A stretch of DNA of 17,731 bases from the NCBI GenBank assembly GCA_903895005.1, contig CAITSH010000318.1, positions 1 to 17,731 on the forward strand, given 5' to 3'. Made by a program: the position numbers and the translations under genes. The notes under the pieces were generated by a model that was not told where the DNA came from, did not search any database, and saw nothing but the letters and a program-made list of their open reading frames with translations. Positions 1 to 7,224 of the stretch are shown here, one piece after another. This stretch comes from an uncultured Pseudomonadota bacterium. GTDB lineage: Bacteria; Pseudomonadota; Gammaproteobacteria; Burkholderiales; SG8-39. Position 1 is the first letter of the stretch. Each line of letters opens with the position of its first letter.

Positions 1-389
1 ACAAGTTCGACATGGTCGAGCTTGAACGCAAGGAAGTGACGTACTCGTACTTCGCCGATCCGCTCTAGGTGTTCATGGACGGCGATTACAACCAGTTCGA
101 AATCGAAAAAGAGAACATGGAAGACGCGCTGCCCTACCTCGAAGAGGGCCTGCCGTGTGAAGTCGTGTTCTACGACGGCAAGGCGATTTCTGTTGCACTG
201 CCCAACACCGTTGTGCGCGAGATCATCTACACCGAGCCCGCAGTGCAAGGGAATACCTCCGGCAAGGTGCTCAAGCCGGCCAAGCTGGCGACCGGATTCG
301 AGTTCCAGGTGCCGTTGTTTTGCGCCACCGGCGACAAGATCGAAATCGACACGCGCACCGGCGAGTACCGCAACCGCGTAAAGGGCTGA
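1..389 (+). pseudogene. efp: Elongation factor P, 3' part, with an in-frame amber codon
   Basis: EF-P relieves ribosome stalling at polyproline stretches. The reading frame starting at base 3 gives the end of the KOW-like domain and both OB domains. Recognisable pieces are [60 protein letters not shown] and a final RNRVKG. The N-terminal part of about 60 residues, with the modified loop residue, lies outside the window. Codon 66-68 is TAG, in frame, between ...FADPL and VFMD.... The family normally has an aromatic residue there (Trp in E. coli, Tyr in Burkholderia relatives as I recall), so one base change from TAC, TAT or TGG explains it. A GTG directly after the stop (69) could restart translation of the OB domains only, but no ribosome binding site is evident there. 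Either a real nonsense mutation or a sequence error; family assignment is secure. Confidence 0.88.
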
Positions 390-416
390 TGCCGGCGCAG
401 CCGGTTTCAAGCCAAG

Positions 417-443
417 ACGGCGCCTGCGGGCGCCGTTTTTGTT
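417..443 (+). terminator. Rho-independent terminator of efp
   Basis: A perfect 8-bp stem, ACGGCGCC (417-424) with GGCGCCGT (429-436), closes a TGCG loop. A T-rich tract follows (437-443). It lies 28 bases after the efp stop codon. Confidence 0.85.
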
Positions 444-550
444 TGGTCATCCCGGTGGGCCGGATGCGCGGGGGCATAATCCAGGAAAATCCAGCCAGGA
501 CAAGCGCTTGGGCTCGTTGACCGGGAGCCACGGGGCCAGATTTAGCTGAT

Positions 551-579
551 TTGACCGATTGCCAGGAAACGCGTATAAC
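551..579 (+). promoter_or_regulatory. Sigma-70 promoter of the cold-shock gene
   Basis: TTGACC (551-556) and TATAAC (574-579) are separated by exactly 17 bases, each one mismatch from consensus. The expected start near 586 gives an untranslated leader of about 120 nt. Long leaders are typical of cspA-type genes, whose leader RNA controls translation at low temperature. Confidence 0.72.
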
Positions 580-662
580 GCGCCGTAGGTGTTTAGTTTC
601 AAGTCTATAAAGCCTGCATTTTCAAATGTTCGTTCTTTAGTGCCTTGAGATTCAAACATGAC

Positions 663-677
663 GCGGGATGGTCCCGC
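663..677 (+). promoter_or_regulatory. Hairpin in the csp leader
   Basis: GCGGGA (663-668) pairs with TCCCGC (672-677) around a 3-nt loop. The hairpin sits 19 bases upstream of the AAAGGA ribosome binding site (697-702). It may take part in leader refolding with temperature; that role is inference, the pairing is visible. Confidence 0.45.
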
Positions 678-709
678 AATTTCTCAAGTGATAGTGAAAG
701 GAACGCAAC

Positions 710-913
710 ATGGCAACTGGTACCGTTAAGTGGTTCAATGACTCTAAAGGCTTCGGCTTCATCACCCCGGACGGCGGCGGTGAAGACCTCTTCGCCCATT
801 TCTCCGAAATCAGCATGGCTGGCTTCAAGACCCTGAAAGAAGGCCAGAAGGTGTCTTTCGACATCGTCGACGGCAAGAAGGGCAAGCAAGCGAGCAAGAT
901 CCAGGCAGCCTAA
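710..913 (+). CDS. CspA-family cold-shock protein
   Basis: A 67-residue single cold-shock domain protein, the usual family length. It binds single-stranded RNA and DNA and acts as an RNA chaperone. The start [10 protein letters not shown] is standard. RNP1 is KGFGFI (residues 13-18) and RNP2 is DLFAHF (26-31), where many homologues have V[FW]VHF. The hydrophobic core, including VSFDIV (48-53), is intact. The ATG follows AAAGGA at 697-702 with a 7-nt spacer. It is a single-gene unit with its own promoter (551-579), a long leader and a strong terminator (936-963). Which csp paralogue it is cannot be told from the sequence. Confidence 0.96.
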   Translation: MATGTVKWFNDSKGFGFITPDGGGEDLFAHFSEISMAGFKTLKEGQKVSFDIVDGKKGKQASKIQAA

Positions 914-935
914 GCCACGCTCAGGCGCTGTACGC

Positions 936-963
936 AAAAAAGCCACCTCCGGGTGGCTTTTTT
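936..963. terminator. Bidirectional terminator between csp and the flavoprotein gene
   Basis: A 12-bp perfect stem pairs 936-947 with 952-963 around a TCCG tetraloop. The GC part GCCACC/GGTGGC is flanked by A6 and T6, so it ends in a U-run read from either strand. It serves csp (plus) and, as the end of the minus-strand gene 1028-2236, the convergent unit. Confidence 0.9.
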
Positions 964-1005
964 GTTTGGGGTGGCTTTTTTGTTTGGGGTGATTTTTCTG
1001 TCGGG
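952..1005 (+). repeat. Tandem 18-bp repeat of the terminator 3' arm
   Basis: The unit GGTGGCTTTTTTGTTTGG occurs at 952-969 and again, identical, at 970-987. A degraded third copy follows at 988-1005. Each intact copy carries the terminator's 3' stem arm plus its T-tract, so either copy can pair with the single 5' arm at 936-947. Confidence 0.9.
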
Positions 1006-1027
1006 GCTGAATTTTTTTCAGCCGGCG

Positions 1028-2236
1028 TTACGCGAACTGCCCGGCCACCCACCCCGATGACCAGGCCCACTGGAAGTTATAGCCCCCCAGCCAGCCGGTG
1101 ACATCGACGACTTCGCCGATGAAGTACAAGCCGGGCACCGCCCTGGCTTCCATGGTCTTTGAAGACAGCCCGTCGGTATCGACACCGCCCAGGGTCACTT
1201 CAGCCTTGGCATAGCCCAGCGTGCCCGAGGGCATCAATGTCCAGCCCTTGAGGGCGCGCGGGATCGCCTCCATGTCGCGATTGGATAATTCGTTCAGCGG
1301 CTTGTCCCAGTGGTGCAAGGCACACCACTCCTGTGCAAAGCGCTTGGGAAGTCGTTCGGCCAGCAGCGTACTCAGCAGCATCTTGCCGTGGCGCTGTTCG
1401 GCCAGCCAGGCTGCGGCGTCGGTATCGGGCAGCAGGTCGATTTCGATCGGCTGCTTTCTCGCGCTTTTACCCCCGTCGTTATCTGCGCCATTGACCATTT
1501 GCCAGCAGCTGGATATCTGCAGGATCGCCGGGCCGGAAAGGCCGCGATGCGTCACCAGCGTGCTTTCGCGAAAGCGCGCGCCCGTGCACTGCGTGGCGGT
1601 ATCGATGGCAAGTCCCGACAGCGCCTTGAGCGGTGCCAGTGTTTCGGGCGCAAGGGCGAGCGGGACGAGCGCGGGGCGCGGTGGCACGATCGCAAGGCCG
1701 AACTGTTCGGCGAGCTTGTAGCCAAAGGGGGTGGCGCCGATCTGCGGTAGCGCGAGGCCGCCGCAGGCGACGACCAGTGAGGAACAGCGCTGCTCGCCTT
1801 GGTCGGTCTGCAGCGTGAATCCGTCATCTGCGCGCTCGACGCTTTGCACCGCGCAGGGCATCGCCCAGCGCACGCCGGCTCTGTCGCAGGCGTCCTTGAG
1901 CATGCTGATGATGTCCTGCGCCGAGTCGTCGCAGAACAGCTGGCCGAGGGTTTTTTCGTGATAGCGGATGCCGCGCTTTTCGACCATGGCAATGAAATCA
2001 CGCGATGAAAAGCGCGCCAGCGCCGAGCGGCAAAAGTGCGGGTTTCGCGAAAGGAAGTTTTCCGGGCCGACGTTCAGGTTGGTGAAATTGCAGCGACCAC
2101 CGCCCGAAATGCGGATGCGTTCCCCGAGCTTGGCGACGTGATCAATCAGCAGCACGCGCCGGCCGCGGGCCGCAGCCCGGGCGGCGCACATCATGCCGGC
2201 GGCGCCGGCGCCGATAACAATTACGTCGTGTTTCAT
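1028..2236 (-). CDS. NAD(P)/FAD-dependent oxidoreductase, YhiN/HI0933 family
   Basis: A 402-residue cytoplasmic flavoprotein of the HI0933/YhiN (BaiN-like) family; the physiological substrate is not established for most members. The FAD-binding GAGAAG (residues 9-14) follows the first strand (DVIVIGAG). The family signature GERIRISGGGRCNFTN (38-53) is complete, as are the late TLGGVDTDGL and the C-terminal GLYFIGEVVDVTGW-LGGYNFQ segment that closes the FAD site. The length is normal. The start at 2236 is chosen because the flavin motif begins at once after it. No Shine-Dalgarno is visible, and TACAAT on the minus strand at 2251-2246 lies only 9 bases from the ATG, so the message could be nearly leaderless (weak inference). 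The gene converges on csp. Confidence 0.93.
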   Translation of the reverse strand: MKHDVIVIGAGAAGMMCAARAAARGRRVLLIDHVAKLGERIRISGGGRCNFTNLNVGPENFLSRNPHFCRSALARFSSRDFIAMVEKRGIRYHEKTLGQLFCDDSAQDIISMLKDACDRAGVRWAMPCAVQSVERADDGFTLQTDQGEQRCSSLVVACGGLALPQIGATPFGYKLAEQFGLAIVPPRPALVPLALAPETLAPLKALSGLAIDTATQCTGARFRESTLVTHRGLSGPAILQISSCWQMVNGADNDGGKSARKQPIEIDLLPDTDAAAWLAEQRHGKMLLSTLLAERLPKRFAQEWCALHHWDKPLNELSNRDMEAIPRALKGWTLMPSGTLGYAKAEVTLGGVDTDGLSSKTMEARAVPGLYFIGEVVDVTGWLGGYNFQWAWSSGWVAGQFA

Positions 2237-2321
2237 TCAGCCCGGATTGTACAGGCTGGTCTGTCATCTACCGGTCTTGCGACTGCGGCGCCGGTGCGCC
2301 GCCCCGCCACGCGCGGGGGAT

Positions 2322-2362
2322 ACCGGCTGGAAACCGCCGTTTGAGGCGGCTTTCCAGCCGGT
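2322..2362. repeat. 41-bp palindromic intergenic element, copy A
   Basis: Arms ACCGGCTGGAAA (2322-2333) and TTTCCAGCCGGT (2351-2362) are perfect inverted repeats around a 17-nt centre. The centre adds CCGCC/GGCGG pairing (2334-2338 with 2345-2349). It lies just past the stop codon of the minus-strand FNR-like gene. The same core with the same 17-nt centre recurs at 7225-7265 and 8321-8357. Confidence 0.85.
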
Positions 2363-2379
2363 GCCGGTGTGCTCGCTGA

Positions 2380-3276
2380 TTACTGGATCGCCGTCGCGGG
2401 GCGGTCGGTGATGGTCTGTATGAAGGCGCTGAGGGCTGCAAGCTGCGGAATAGCGATGTCCCGTCGTCCTTTTTCGCTGAAGCGGATCACGCCGCAGCGG
2501 GCAAGGCGCGACAGTGCGCGGCTGACCGACTCGAGCGTCAGGCCCAGGTGCTTGCCCATGTCGGCGCGGGTCATGTGGATGGTAATCTGGTCCGTTCGAA
2601 GGCCGCGTTCGGCGAGCGCGTTCGTCCAGCGCAGCAGGAAGTCGGCCACGCGTGCGTCGGCCGGCAGGGTGCTCATGCAAAGAATTGCGTCGCGGTGGCG
2701 CGTCATCTGCGCACTCATCGCCGCGAACACAACGTGCATCAGCTTCGGGACGCGGGAGCTCGCCTGCAACAAGCTGTCGTAGCGCACGCCCCACACTTCA
2801 CCGGCGTCCAGGGCGACCGCCGAGCATTCATGCCGCCCGGTGCAAATGCCGTCAAAGCCCAGCCAGTCGCCGCGAAAATGCAGGCCTGCGGGCTGCTCGC
2901 GCCCGTCGGGCACAAGGTTGACGCTCTTGAACATGCCGGAGCTGACGAGATACAACATGTCAAAGTTTGCGCCGCAAAGGTAAAGACGGGTTTCGGTGTC
3001 CACCTTCCTTCGCACAAAGGCAAGGTGCTTTTCCATCAAGTCGAGCGACTCACGCCAGATGGAACGTCCGTCAATCCGGGGACCGCCGGCTTGTGGTGTC
3101 GGCGCGGGAACCGGGTCGCGTAGCGGCGTTGCATGCGGTTTTGTCCGCAGTACTGTGACCTGGCAGGGCGGGTGGAATGGGGAAGGGATGGCGCTGAAGC
3201 TGCGCGAGTCGATACTCTCGTGGATGCGTTCAATCTGTTTGGACATGGGTTTAACCGGACGGTGTGGTCGGGGCAC
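2380..3276 (-). CDS. Crp/Fnr-family transcription regulator without Fe-S cysteines
   Basis: Residues about 85-190 form the cyclic-nucleotide-type beta barrel; LYLVSSGMFKSVNLVPDGRE and GLHFRGDWLGFDGI align with E. coli FNR. The helix-turn-helix is near 230-262: HMTRADMGKHLGLTLESVSR carries the E-SVSR pattern of FNR proteins that read TTGAT half-sites. FNR's N-terminal cysteine cluster is absent (one early Cys, C38), and the position matching Cys122 appears to be Trp162, so oxygen sensing through a 4Fe-4S cluster is unlikely. The start is uncertain. 3276 is GTG, with GGAG only one base away; an ATG at 3246 gives MSKQIERIHE; about 70 poorly conserved residues precede the barrel from either. It is divergent from the OYE gene. 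Confidence 0.85.
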   Translation of the reverse strand: MPRPHRPVKPMSKQIERIHESIDSRSFSAIPSPFHPPCQVTVLRTKPHATPLRDPVPAPTPQAGGPRIDGRSIWRESLDLMEKHLAFVRRKVDTETRLYLCGANFDMLYLVSSGMFKSVNLVPDGREQPAGLHFRGDWLGFDGICTGRHECSAVALDAGEVWGVRYDSLLQASSRVPKLMHVVFAAMSAQMTRHRDAILCMSTLPADARVADFLLRWTNALAERGLRTDQITIHMTRADMGKHLGLTLESVSRALSRLARCGVIRFSEKGRRDIAIPQLAALSAFIQTITDRPATAIQ

Positions 3277-3342
3277 GCTCCAAGGCGCACCAAGGGGCGT
3301 TGCTTGTGTGAGCCGACATTAGGTGGCACCCCGCGGACGGTC

Positions 3343-3358
3343 TGTTCGCAAGCGAACA
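3343..3358. promoter_or_regulatory. Inverted repeat, probable operator
   Basis: TGTTCGC-AA-GCGAACA is a 7+2+7 perfect inverted repeat in the divergent region between the FNR-like gene and the OYE gene. Its size fits a dimeric helix-turn-helix regulator such as a TetR-type protein. It does not match the FNR box (TTGAT-N4-ATCAA). No regulator can be named. Confidence 0.5.
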
Positions 3359-3386
3359 TTGCGATTGTGTCGGTGCGTGAGATAAA

Positions 3387-3400
3387 CCGGTGTACACCGG
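3387..3400. promoter_or_regulatory. Perfect 14-bp palindrome, probable operator
   Basis: CCGGTGTACACCGG is fully self-complementary. It sits directly upstream of the candidate -35 box (3408-3413) of the OYE gene, where an activator or repressor would act. Confidence 0.5.
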
Positions 3401-3407
3401 GCAGCTA

Positions 3408-3437
3408 TTGAAATACGCCGCGGCGACGCCATATATC
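3408..3437 (+). promoter_or_regulatory. Candidate sigma-70 promoter of the OYE gene
   Basis: TTGAAA (3408-3413) and TATATC (3432-3437) are 18 bases apart. Transcription would start near 3444, which argues against the ATG at 3445 and for the ATG at 3499. Confidence 0.45.
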
Positions 3438-3498
3438 GAGCGTAATGCCATCCGACATTGCGCCCATGCCTGCATTACGACACCCGAAAGCCCTTGCC

Positions 3499-4602
3499 AT
3501 GACCAGCCTGTTCGACCCCATCCGCCTTGGTGACATCGCCGCATCCAACCGCATTGTCATGGCGCCGCTCACGCGCAACCGCGCCAGGCCCGCACAGGTG
3601 CCGACGCCGCTGATGCAAACCTATTACGAGCAGCGCGCAGGGGCCGGACTGATCGTGTCCGAGGCGACGCAGATTTCCCCCGAGGGGCAGGGCTACCTCG
3701 ATACCCCGGGCATCTACAGTGTGGAGCAGGTCGCCGCGTGGCGGCGCATCACCGACGCGGTCCACGCCAAGGGCGGGAAGATCGTGCTGCAGCTGTGGCA
3801 CGTCGGCCGCATTTCACACGTTTCATTGCAGCCCGGCGGGCAGGCGCCCGTTTCGAGCACCGCACGCCGCGCGGTCGGCAAGACCTTCACCGCAGACGGT
3901 TTTGTTGATGTATCCGCACCCCGTGCGCTGCGTCTCGAAGAAATGCCGCGCGTGGTGGCCGAGTACCGCAAGGCGGCGCGCAATGCCATGCACGCCGGGT
4001 TTGACGGCGTCGAGGTCCATGCCGCAAACGCCTACCTGCTGGAGCAGTTCTTGCGCGACAGTATCAACGATCGTACCGACGCTTACGGCGGGGCAAGGGA
4101 AAACCGCGCACGCCTGCTGCTGGAGGTGATGCGGGCGGTCACGGCCGAAATCGGCGCGGGCCGCACGGGCATCCGCCTTTCTCCGGTGACGCCGGTCAAT
4201 GACGCGGGGCATGACAGCGACGCACAAGGCCTGTTTAATTATGTCGTGGAGCAGCTCGCACCGATGAAGCTTGCGTTCATCCACGTGATCGAAGGCGCCA
4301 CGGGTGGCGCGCGCGACGTGGCGGCGTTTGACTATGCGGCGTTGCACACCCGTTTCAAGCAAGGCAATGAGCACGGCGCCTGGATCGTCAATAACGGTTA
4401 CACGCGGGCAATGGCGATGGAGGCCATTGCCGGTGGCGCTGCAGACATGGTGGCCTTTGGCAAGGCCTTTATCAGCAACCCCGACCTGGTGGAACGCCTG
4501 CGCAATGATTCGCCGCTGGCGGTACTCAACCCCGACACTCTCTATGGTGGCGATGCCGCCGGTTACACCGACTATCCGGCGCTCACGGCCAAATCCGCCT
4601 GA
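3499..4602 (+). CDS. Old Yellow Enzyme family alkene reductase (NemA-like)
   Basis: A 367-residue FMN-dependent ene-reductase that reduces activated C=C bonds (enones, maleimides, nitro compounds) with NAD(P)H. The TIM-barrel starts with LFDPIRLGDIAASNRIVMAPLTRNRA. The substrate-anion pair is the HxxN form, VEVHAANAYLLEQFL (H174, N177), followed by the proton-donor Tyr179. The FMN-site motif reads VAFGKAFISNPDL where most relatives have FGRPFI.NPDL, so the phosphate-contacting Arg is Lys here. The start at 3499 is preferred over 3445 because the family begins at this point and the candidate promoter would start transcription near 3444. No strong ribosome binding site is seen. The gene is divergent from the FNR-like regulator, with two palindromes between, so control by an electrophile sensor is plausible. 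Confidence 0.92.
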   Translation: MTSLFDPIRLGDIAASNRIVMAPLTRNRARPAQVPTPLMQTYYEQRAGAGLIVSEATQISPEGQGYLDTPGIYSVEQVAAWRRITDAVHAKGGKIVLQLWHVGRISHVSLQPGGQAPVSSTARRAVGKTFTADGFVDVSAPRALRLEEMPRVVAEYRKAARNAMHAGFDGVEVHAANAYLLEQFLRDSINDRTDAYGGARENRARLLLEVMRAVTAEIGAGRTGIRLSPVTPVNDAGHDSDAQGLFNYVVEQLAPMKLAFIHVIEGATGGARDVAAFDYAALHTRFKQGNEHGAWIVNNGYTRAMAMEAIAGGAADMVAFGKAFISNPDLVERLRNDSPLAVLNPDTLYGGDAAGYTDYPALTAKSA

Positions 4603-4689
4603 CACCAAGGGAAGGTGAAAAAGGGTGGAGCGAGGCATGGTGACAAGCCCCCGCCCCCGCGATTCGCGACTGCTGGGGTGCGCCGGTGA

Positions 4690-5220
4690 TCAGCCAGCGG
4701 TGTCGGGCCGGTTGTGGCGGAATCCCGTCTCAAAATGGCCCTTACCCTCGAGGTCGCCCTGTTCGAATATCCAGGTATAGCCACCCTTGGGGTTGGACAG
4801 GATTTCCCAAGCGTTGTCATCCAGGTCCCAGAACATGAAGCTGTAGGTGCCGTGCCGTTCGGTCGGCCTCGAGATGTCGTGCAGCCCCCACTTTTCCGCC
4901 TGGTCCAGGCAGGCCTGATAGGCCTCGTCAACGTCGGCGTCGTTCACAACGTCAAGTCCGTTGTGATAAATGCGCGGCATCCGCTCCTTCTTGCCGGTCT
5001 GCACCACTGCGTAAACGTGGTCGCCGCCCAACCTGATCATCAATGAAACGGGGCTGGTGCGAATCACCTTGAGGCCGAGGAATTCGGCATAAAATTTTCG
5101 CGTTGCTTCGAGGTCTTTGGCACCCAGGGTGCCGTGCGAAAGAAACGTGGTCTTGAGGACCGGCTTAAAGGTCTTGGAATCTTCGGCGATTGCGGTGGCC
5201 TCGGCGGTGGTGGCTGTCAT
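4690..5220 (-). CDS. VOC superfamily protein (glyoxalase/dioxygenase fold)
   Basis: A 176-residue single vicinal-oxygen-chelate domain protein. After about 20 variable residues, LSHGTLGAKDLEATRKFYAE starts the first beta-alpha-beta unit with the first possible metal ligand, H29. The second unit has RIYHNGLDV (H86) and ends in SFMFWDLDDNAWEI (E139), giving an H/H/E set like that of metal-binding members. Length and a single domain fit a lactoylglutathione-lyase-like or half-extradiol protein; the substrate is unknown. It starts 69 bases after the stop of the upstream Bug gene on the same strand, so the two are probably co-transcribed. No clear Shine-Dalgarno or terminator is seen. Confidence 0.82.
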   Translation of the reverse strand: MTATTAEATAIAEDSKTFKPVLKTTFLSHGTLGAKDLEATRKFYAEFLGLKVIRTSPVSLMIRLGGDHVYAVVQTGKKERMPRIYHNGLDVVNDADVDEAYQACLDQAEKWGLHDISRPTERHGTYSFMFWDLDDNAWEILSNPKGGYTWIFEQGDLEGKGHFETGFRHNRPDTAG

Positions 5221-5289
5221 GGTGTGCGTCCGGATTGAGAGTTGGAAACAGGTGTGTGCGGATAGGTTGGGTCGATTGGGTGCGTTGTT

Positions 5290-6273
5290 TTAGTCGAGTT
5301 TGATTCCCGACTCCTTGATCATTTTTCCATACAGGCCGTAGTCGTAGCGAATACGCTCGGCAAACGAGGCCACACTGCCGCCCACCGGCTCTGAGCCGAT
5401 TTCGGTCAGGCGTTGCCGCGTTTTCGGATCATCGAGCACCGCCTGCAGTTTTTCGTTGAGCAGGCGGATGATTTCGGGGCTGGTGCCCTTTGGGGCGAAC
5501 ACGCCAAACCAGGCGCTCATCTCCCATCCGGGCAATCCCGCTTCCGCGGAGGTCGGTACGTCGGGCAGTCCGCCGATGCGCTTTTTCGCGCCGACTGCGA
5601 GCGGCCGCAACTCGCCCCCCTTGAGGTAGGGACGCGCCGAACCGAGTCCCATGGACATTACCTGGAGCCGGCCGCCAATGAGGTCCGGAATCGCCGCGGC
5701 CACGCCCTTGTAGGGAACATGTTGCACCTGCATGCCGGACAAGCGCCCGAACTGGTCGACCGCAATGTGCGGCTGGCTGCCGGTTCCGGCCGAACCGTAG
5801 AACACCTTGCCCGCGTTGGCCTTGCCGTAGGCGATGAATTCGCCAAGGTCCTTCACCGGGAGGGAACTTGGCACCAGCAGTATATGCGGCACGTCGGCGA
5901 CATTGATGACCGGCAGGATATCGTTGAGCGGGTCGAAGGGCATCGCGCGCTCAAGAAAGGGCTTGATGACGAGGTTGCCGCCCGCGCAGATAAGCAGGGT
6001 GTATCCGTCTGCGGGCGATTTGACCACGTAGTCGGTTGCCACATTGCCGGTCGCGCCGGGCTTGTTGTCGACCACCACCTGGCGTCCCAATTGTTGCGAC
6101 AGTCCCTCGGCGGCGATGCGCGCCAGGATGTCGGTCGTCCCCCCGGGGGCGCTGTCCACAACCAGCCTTATCGTACGGTTCGGGAACGTGCTTTGCGCAA
6201 ACGCAAGAGGTGTCAGCACCGCGCAGGTGATCAGGGCGCAGGCGAGCGACAGCCCGGTGATGGTTTTTCTCAA
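5290..6273 (-). CDS. Bug/TctC-family periplasmic substrate-binding protein (1)
   Basis: A 327-residue tripartite tricarboxylate (TTT) receptor, which captures carboxylated or aromatic-derived solutes in the periplasm. A Sec signal runs from RKTITGLSLACALITC to TPLAFA, with cleavage likely before QSTFPNR. Family marks follow: TIRLVVDSAPGGTTDILAR, NKPGATGNVATDYV, SPADGYTLL, the late VQHVPYKGVAAAIPDLIGG and PLAVGAKKRIGGLPDVPT. I start it at a TTG (6273-6271). AAGGAG lies 6 bases upstream of it, and the frame from 6423 to there adds residues that would bury the signal peptide and overlap the divergent promoter region. No tctA/tctB partner is in the window, so it is an orphan receptor. It probably leads an operon with the VOC gene. 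Confidence 0.93.
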   Translation of the reverse strand: MRKTITGLSLACALITCAVLTPLAFAQSTFPNRTIRLVVDSAPGGTTDILARIAAEGLSQQLGRQVVVDNKPGATGNVATDYVVKSPADGYTLLICAGGNLVIKPFLERAMPFDPLNDILPVINVADVPHILLVPSSLPVKDLGEFIAYGKANAGKVFYGSAGTGSQPHIAVDQFGRLSGMQVQHVPYKGVAAAIPDLIGGRLQVMSMGLGSARPYLKGGELRPLAVGAKKRIGGLPDVPTSAEAGLPGWEMSAWFGVFAPKGTSPEIIRLLNEKLQAVLDDPKTRQRLTEIGSEPVGGSVASFAERIRYDYGLYGKMIKESGIKLD

Positions 6274-6279
6274 TGCTTT

Positions 6280-6285
6280 CTCCTT
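6280..6285 (-). promoter_or_regulatory. Ribosome binding site that fixes the TTG start of Bug gene 1
   Basis: AAGGAG on the minus strand, 6 bases before the TTG at 6273. No such site precedes the upstream in-frame start candidates. Confidence 0.75.
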
Positions 6286-6423
6286 GGATGTTCGCGCCGG
6301 TCTGTAGTTGCCGTTTGCGCGGGCGTAACAATACCTTAAACACGACCGGTGGAGCGGGGAACTGAATCGCCGTATCATCGGGCATTCCAAATGCCGCGTT
6401 AAAAAATGCGGTTTGAAAATCAA

Positions 6424-6430
6424 GGGAGGG
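6424..6430 (+). promoter_or_regulatory. Ribosome binding site for the TTG start of the SDR gene
   Basis: GGGAGGG, 7 bases before TTG 6438. An in-frame TGA at 6414 and the lack of any other start codon before the Rossmann motif make this TTG the only possible start. Confidence 0.75.
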
Positions 6431-6437
6431 ATTTGCT

Positions 6438-7196
6438 TTGAAACAAAAGGGCAGAACGGCCATCGTCACCGGTGCGGGCTGGGGGATTGGCAAAGCCATG
6501 GCGATGCGCCTGGCACAAGATGGCGCCAACATTGTTGTCGCCGACATCAAGAACCACGAAGCTTCGGCCGCCGACATCGCCGCCAAGACCGGTGCCAAAA
6601 CGCTGGCGCTGCACATCGATGTCTCCAAACAGGAGGACACCGAGCGCATGGCCGCTGAAACGCTCAAGGCCTTCGGTTCCATCGACGTGCTGGTCAACAA
6701 CGCCGCGATGTTCTCGACCCTGGTGATGCGGCCCTTCGAGCAGATCCCCGTCGAGGAATGGCAGAAGCTGATGTCCATCAACATCATGGGCGTGGGCCTT
6801 TGCTGCCGCGCCGTTTCGCCGGCGATGCGCGGGCAGCAGCGCGGGCGCATCATCAACCTCGCCTCGGGTGCGCCGCTCAAGGGCGTGCCCCTGTTCCTGC
6901 ATTACATTGCCAGCAAGGGCGCGGTGATCGCCATGACGCGCGGCCTTGCGCGCGAACTGGGCAAGGACAACATCACGGTCAATGCGCTGGCGCCGGGCTT
7001 CACCCTGTCCGAGGGCGTGCTGCAAACATCCAATCACGTCGAGGTCGGCCGTGACATGGCGATCAAGACGCGGTCGATTCCGCGCGACGAGACGCCCGAT
7101 GACCTGGTCGGTGCGGTGAGTTTCCTGGCCAGCGACGATGCGGCATTCATGACCGGGCAGACCATGGTGGTGGACGGCGGCTCGGCGATGGTCTGA
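6438..7196 (+). CDS. Short-chain dehydrogenase/reductase (classical SDR)
   Basis: A 252-residue NAD(P)-dependent oxidoreductase. The cofactor motif is TGAGWGIG (residues 11-18). Asp36 at the end of the second strand (VVADIKN) suggests NAD over NADP. NNAA (87-90), Ser143 (NLASGAP), Tyr156 and Lys160 (YIASK) complete the catalytic set, and the C-terminal MTGQTMVVDGG is typical. The start is TTG, with GGGAGGG upstream. It is the first plus-strand gene of the divergent cluster, followed by a Bug receptor, an extradiol dioxygenase and a VOC protein. A dehydrogenase step before ring cleavage (for example dihydrodiol or hydroxy-acid oxidation) would fit, but the substrate cannot be read from the sequence. 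Confidence 0.95.
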   Translation: MKQKGRTAIVTGAGWGIGKAMAMRLAQDGANIVVADIKNHEASAADIAAKTGAKTLALHIDVSKQEDTERMAAETLKAFGSIDVLVNNAAMFSTLVMRPFEQIPVEEWQKLMSINIMGVGLCCRAVSPAMRGQQRGRIINLASGAPLKGVPLFLHYIASKGAVIAMTRGLARELGKDNITVNALAPGFTLSEGVLQTSNHVEVGRDMAIKTRSIPRDETPDDLVGAVSFLASDDAAFMTGQTMVVDGGSAMV

Positions 7197-7224
7197 TCCG
7201 ATCTCCGGAATAAACCGCACGTGT

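Noticed and set aside
66..68. TAG used as a sense codon in this organism
   Set aside because: Other well-supported genes in the window end in TAG at the expected family length, so general reassignment does not fit.
5413..6339. Long plus-strand frame (308 codons) opposite Bug gene 1
   Set aside because: It is antisense to a receptor with signal peptide and family motifs; its own translation is Arg/Gly/His-rich with no recognisable domain.
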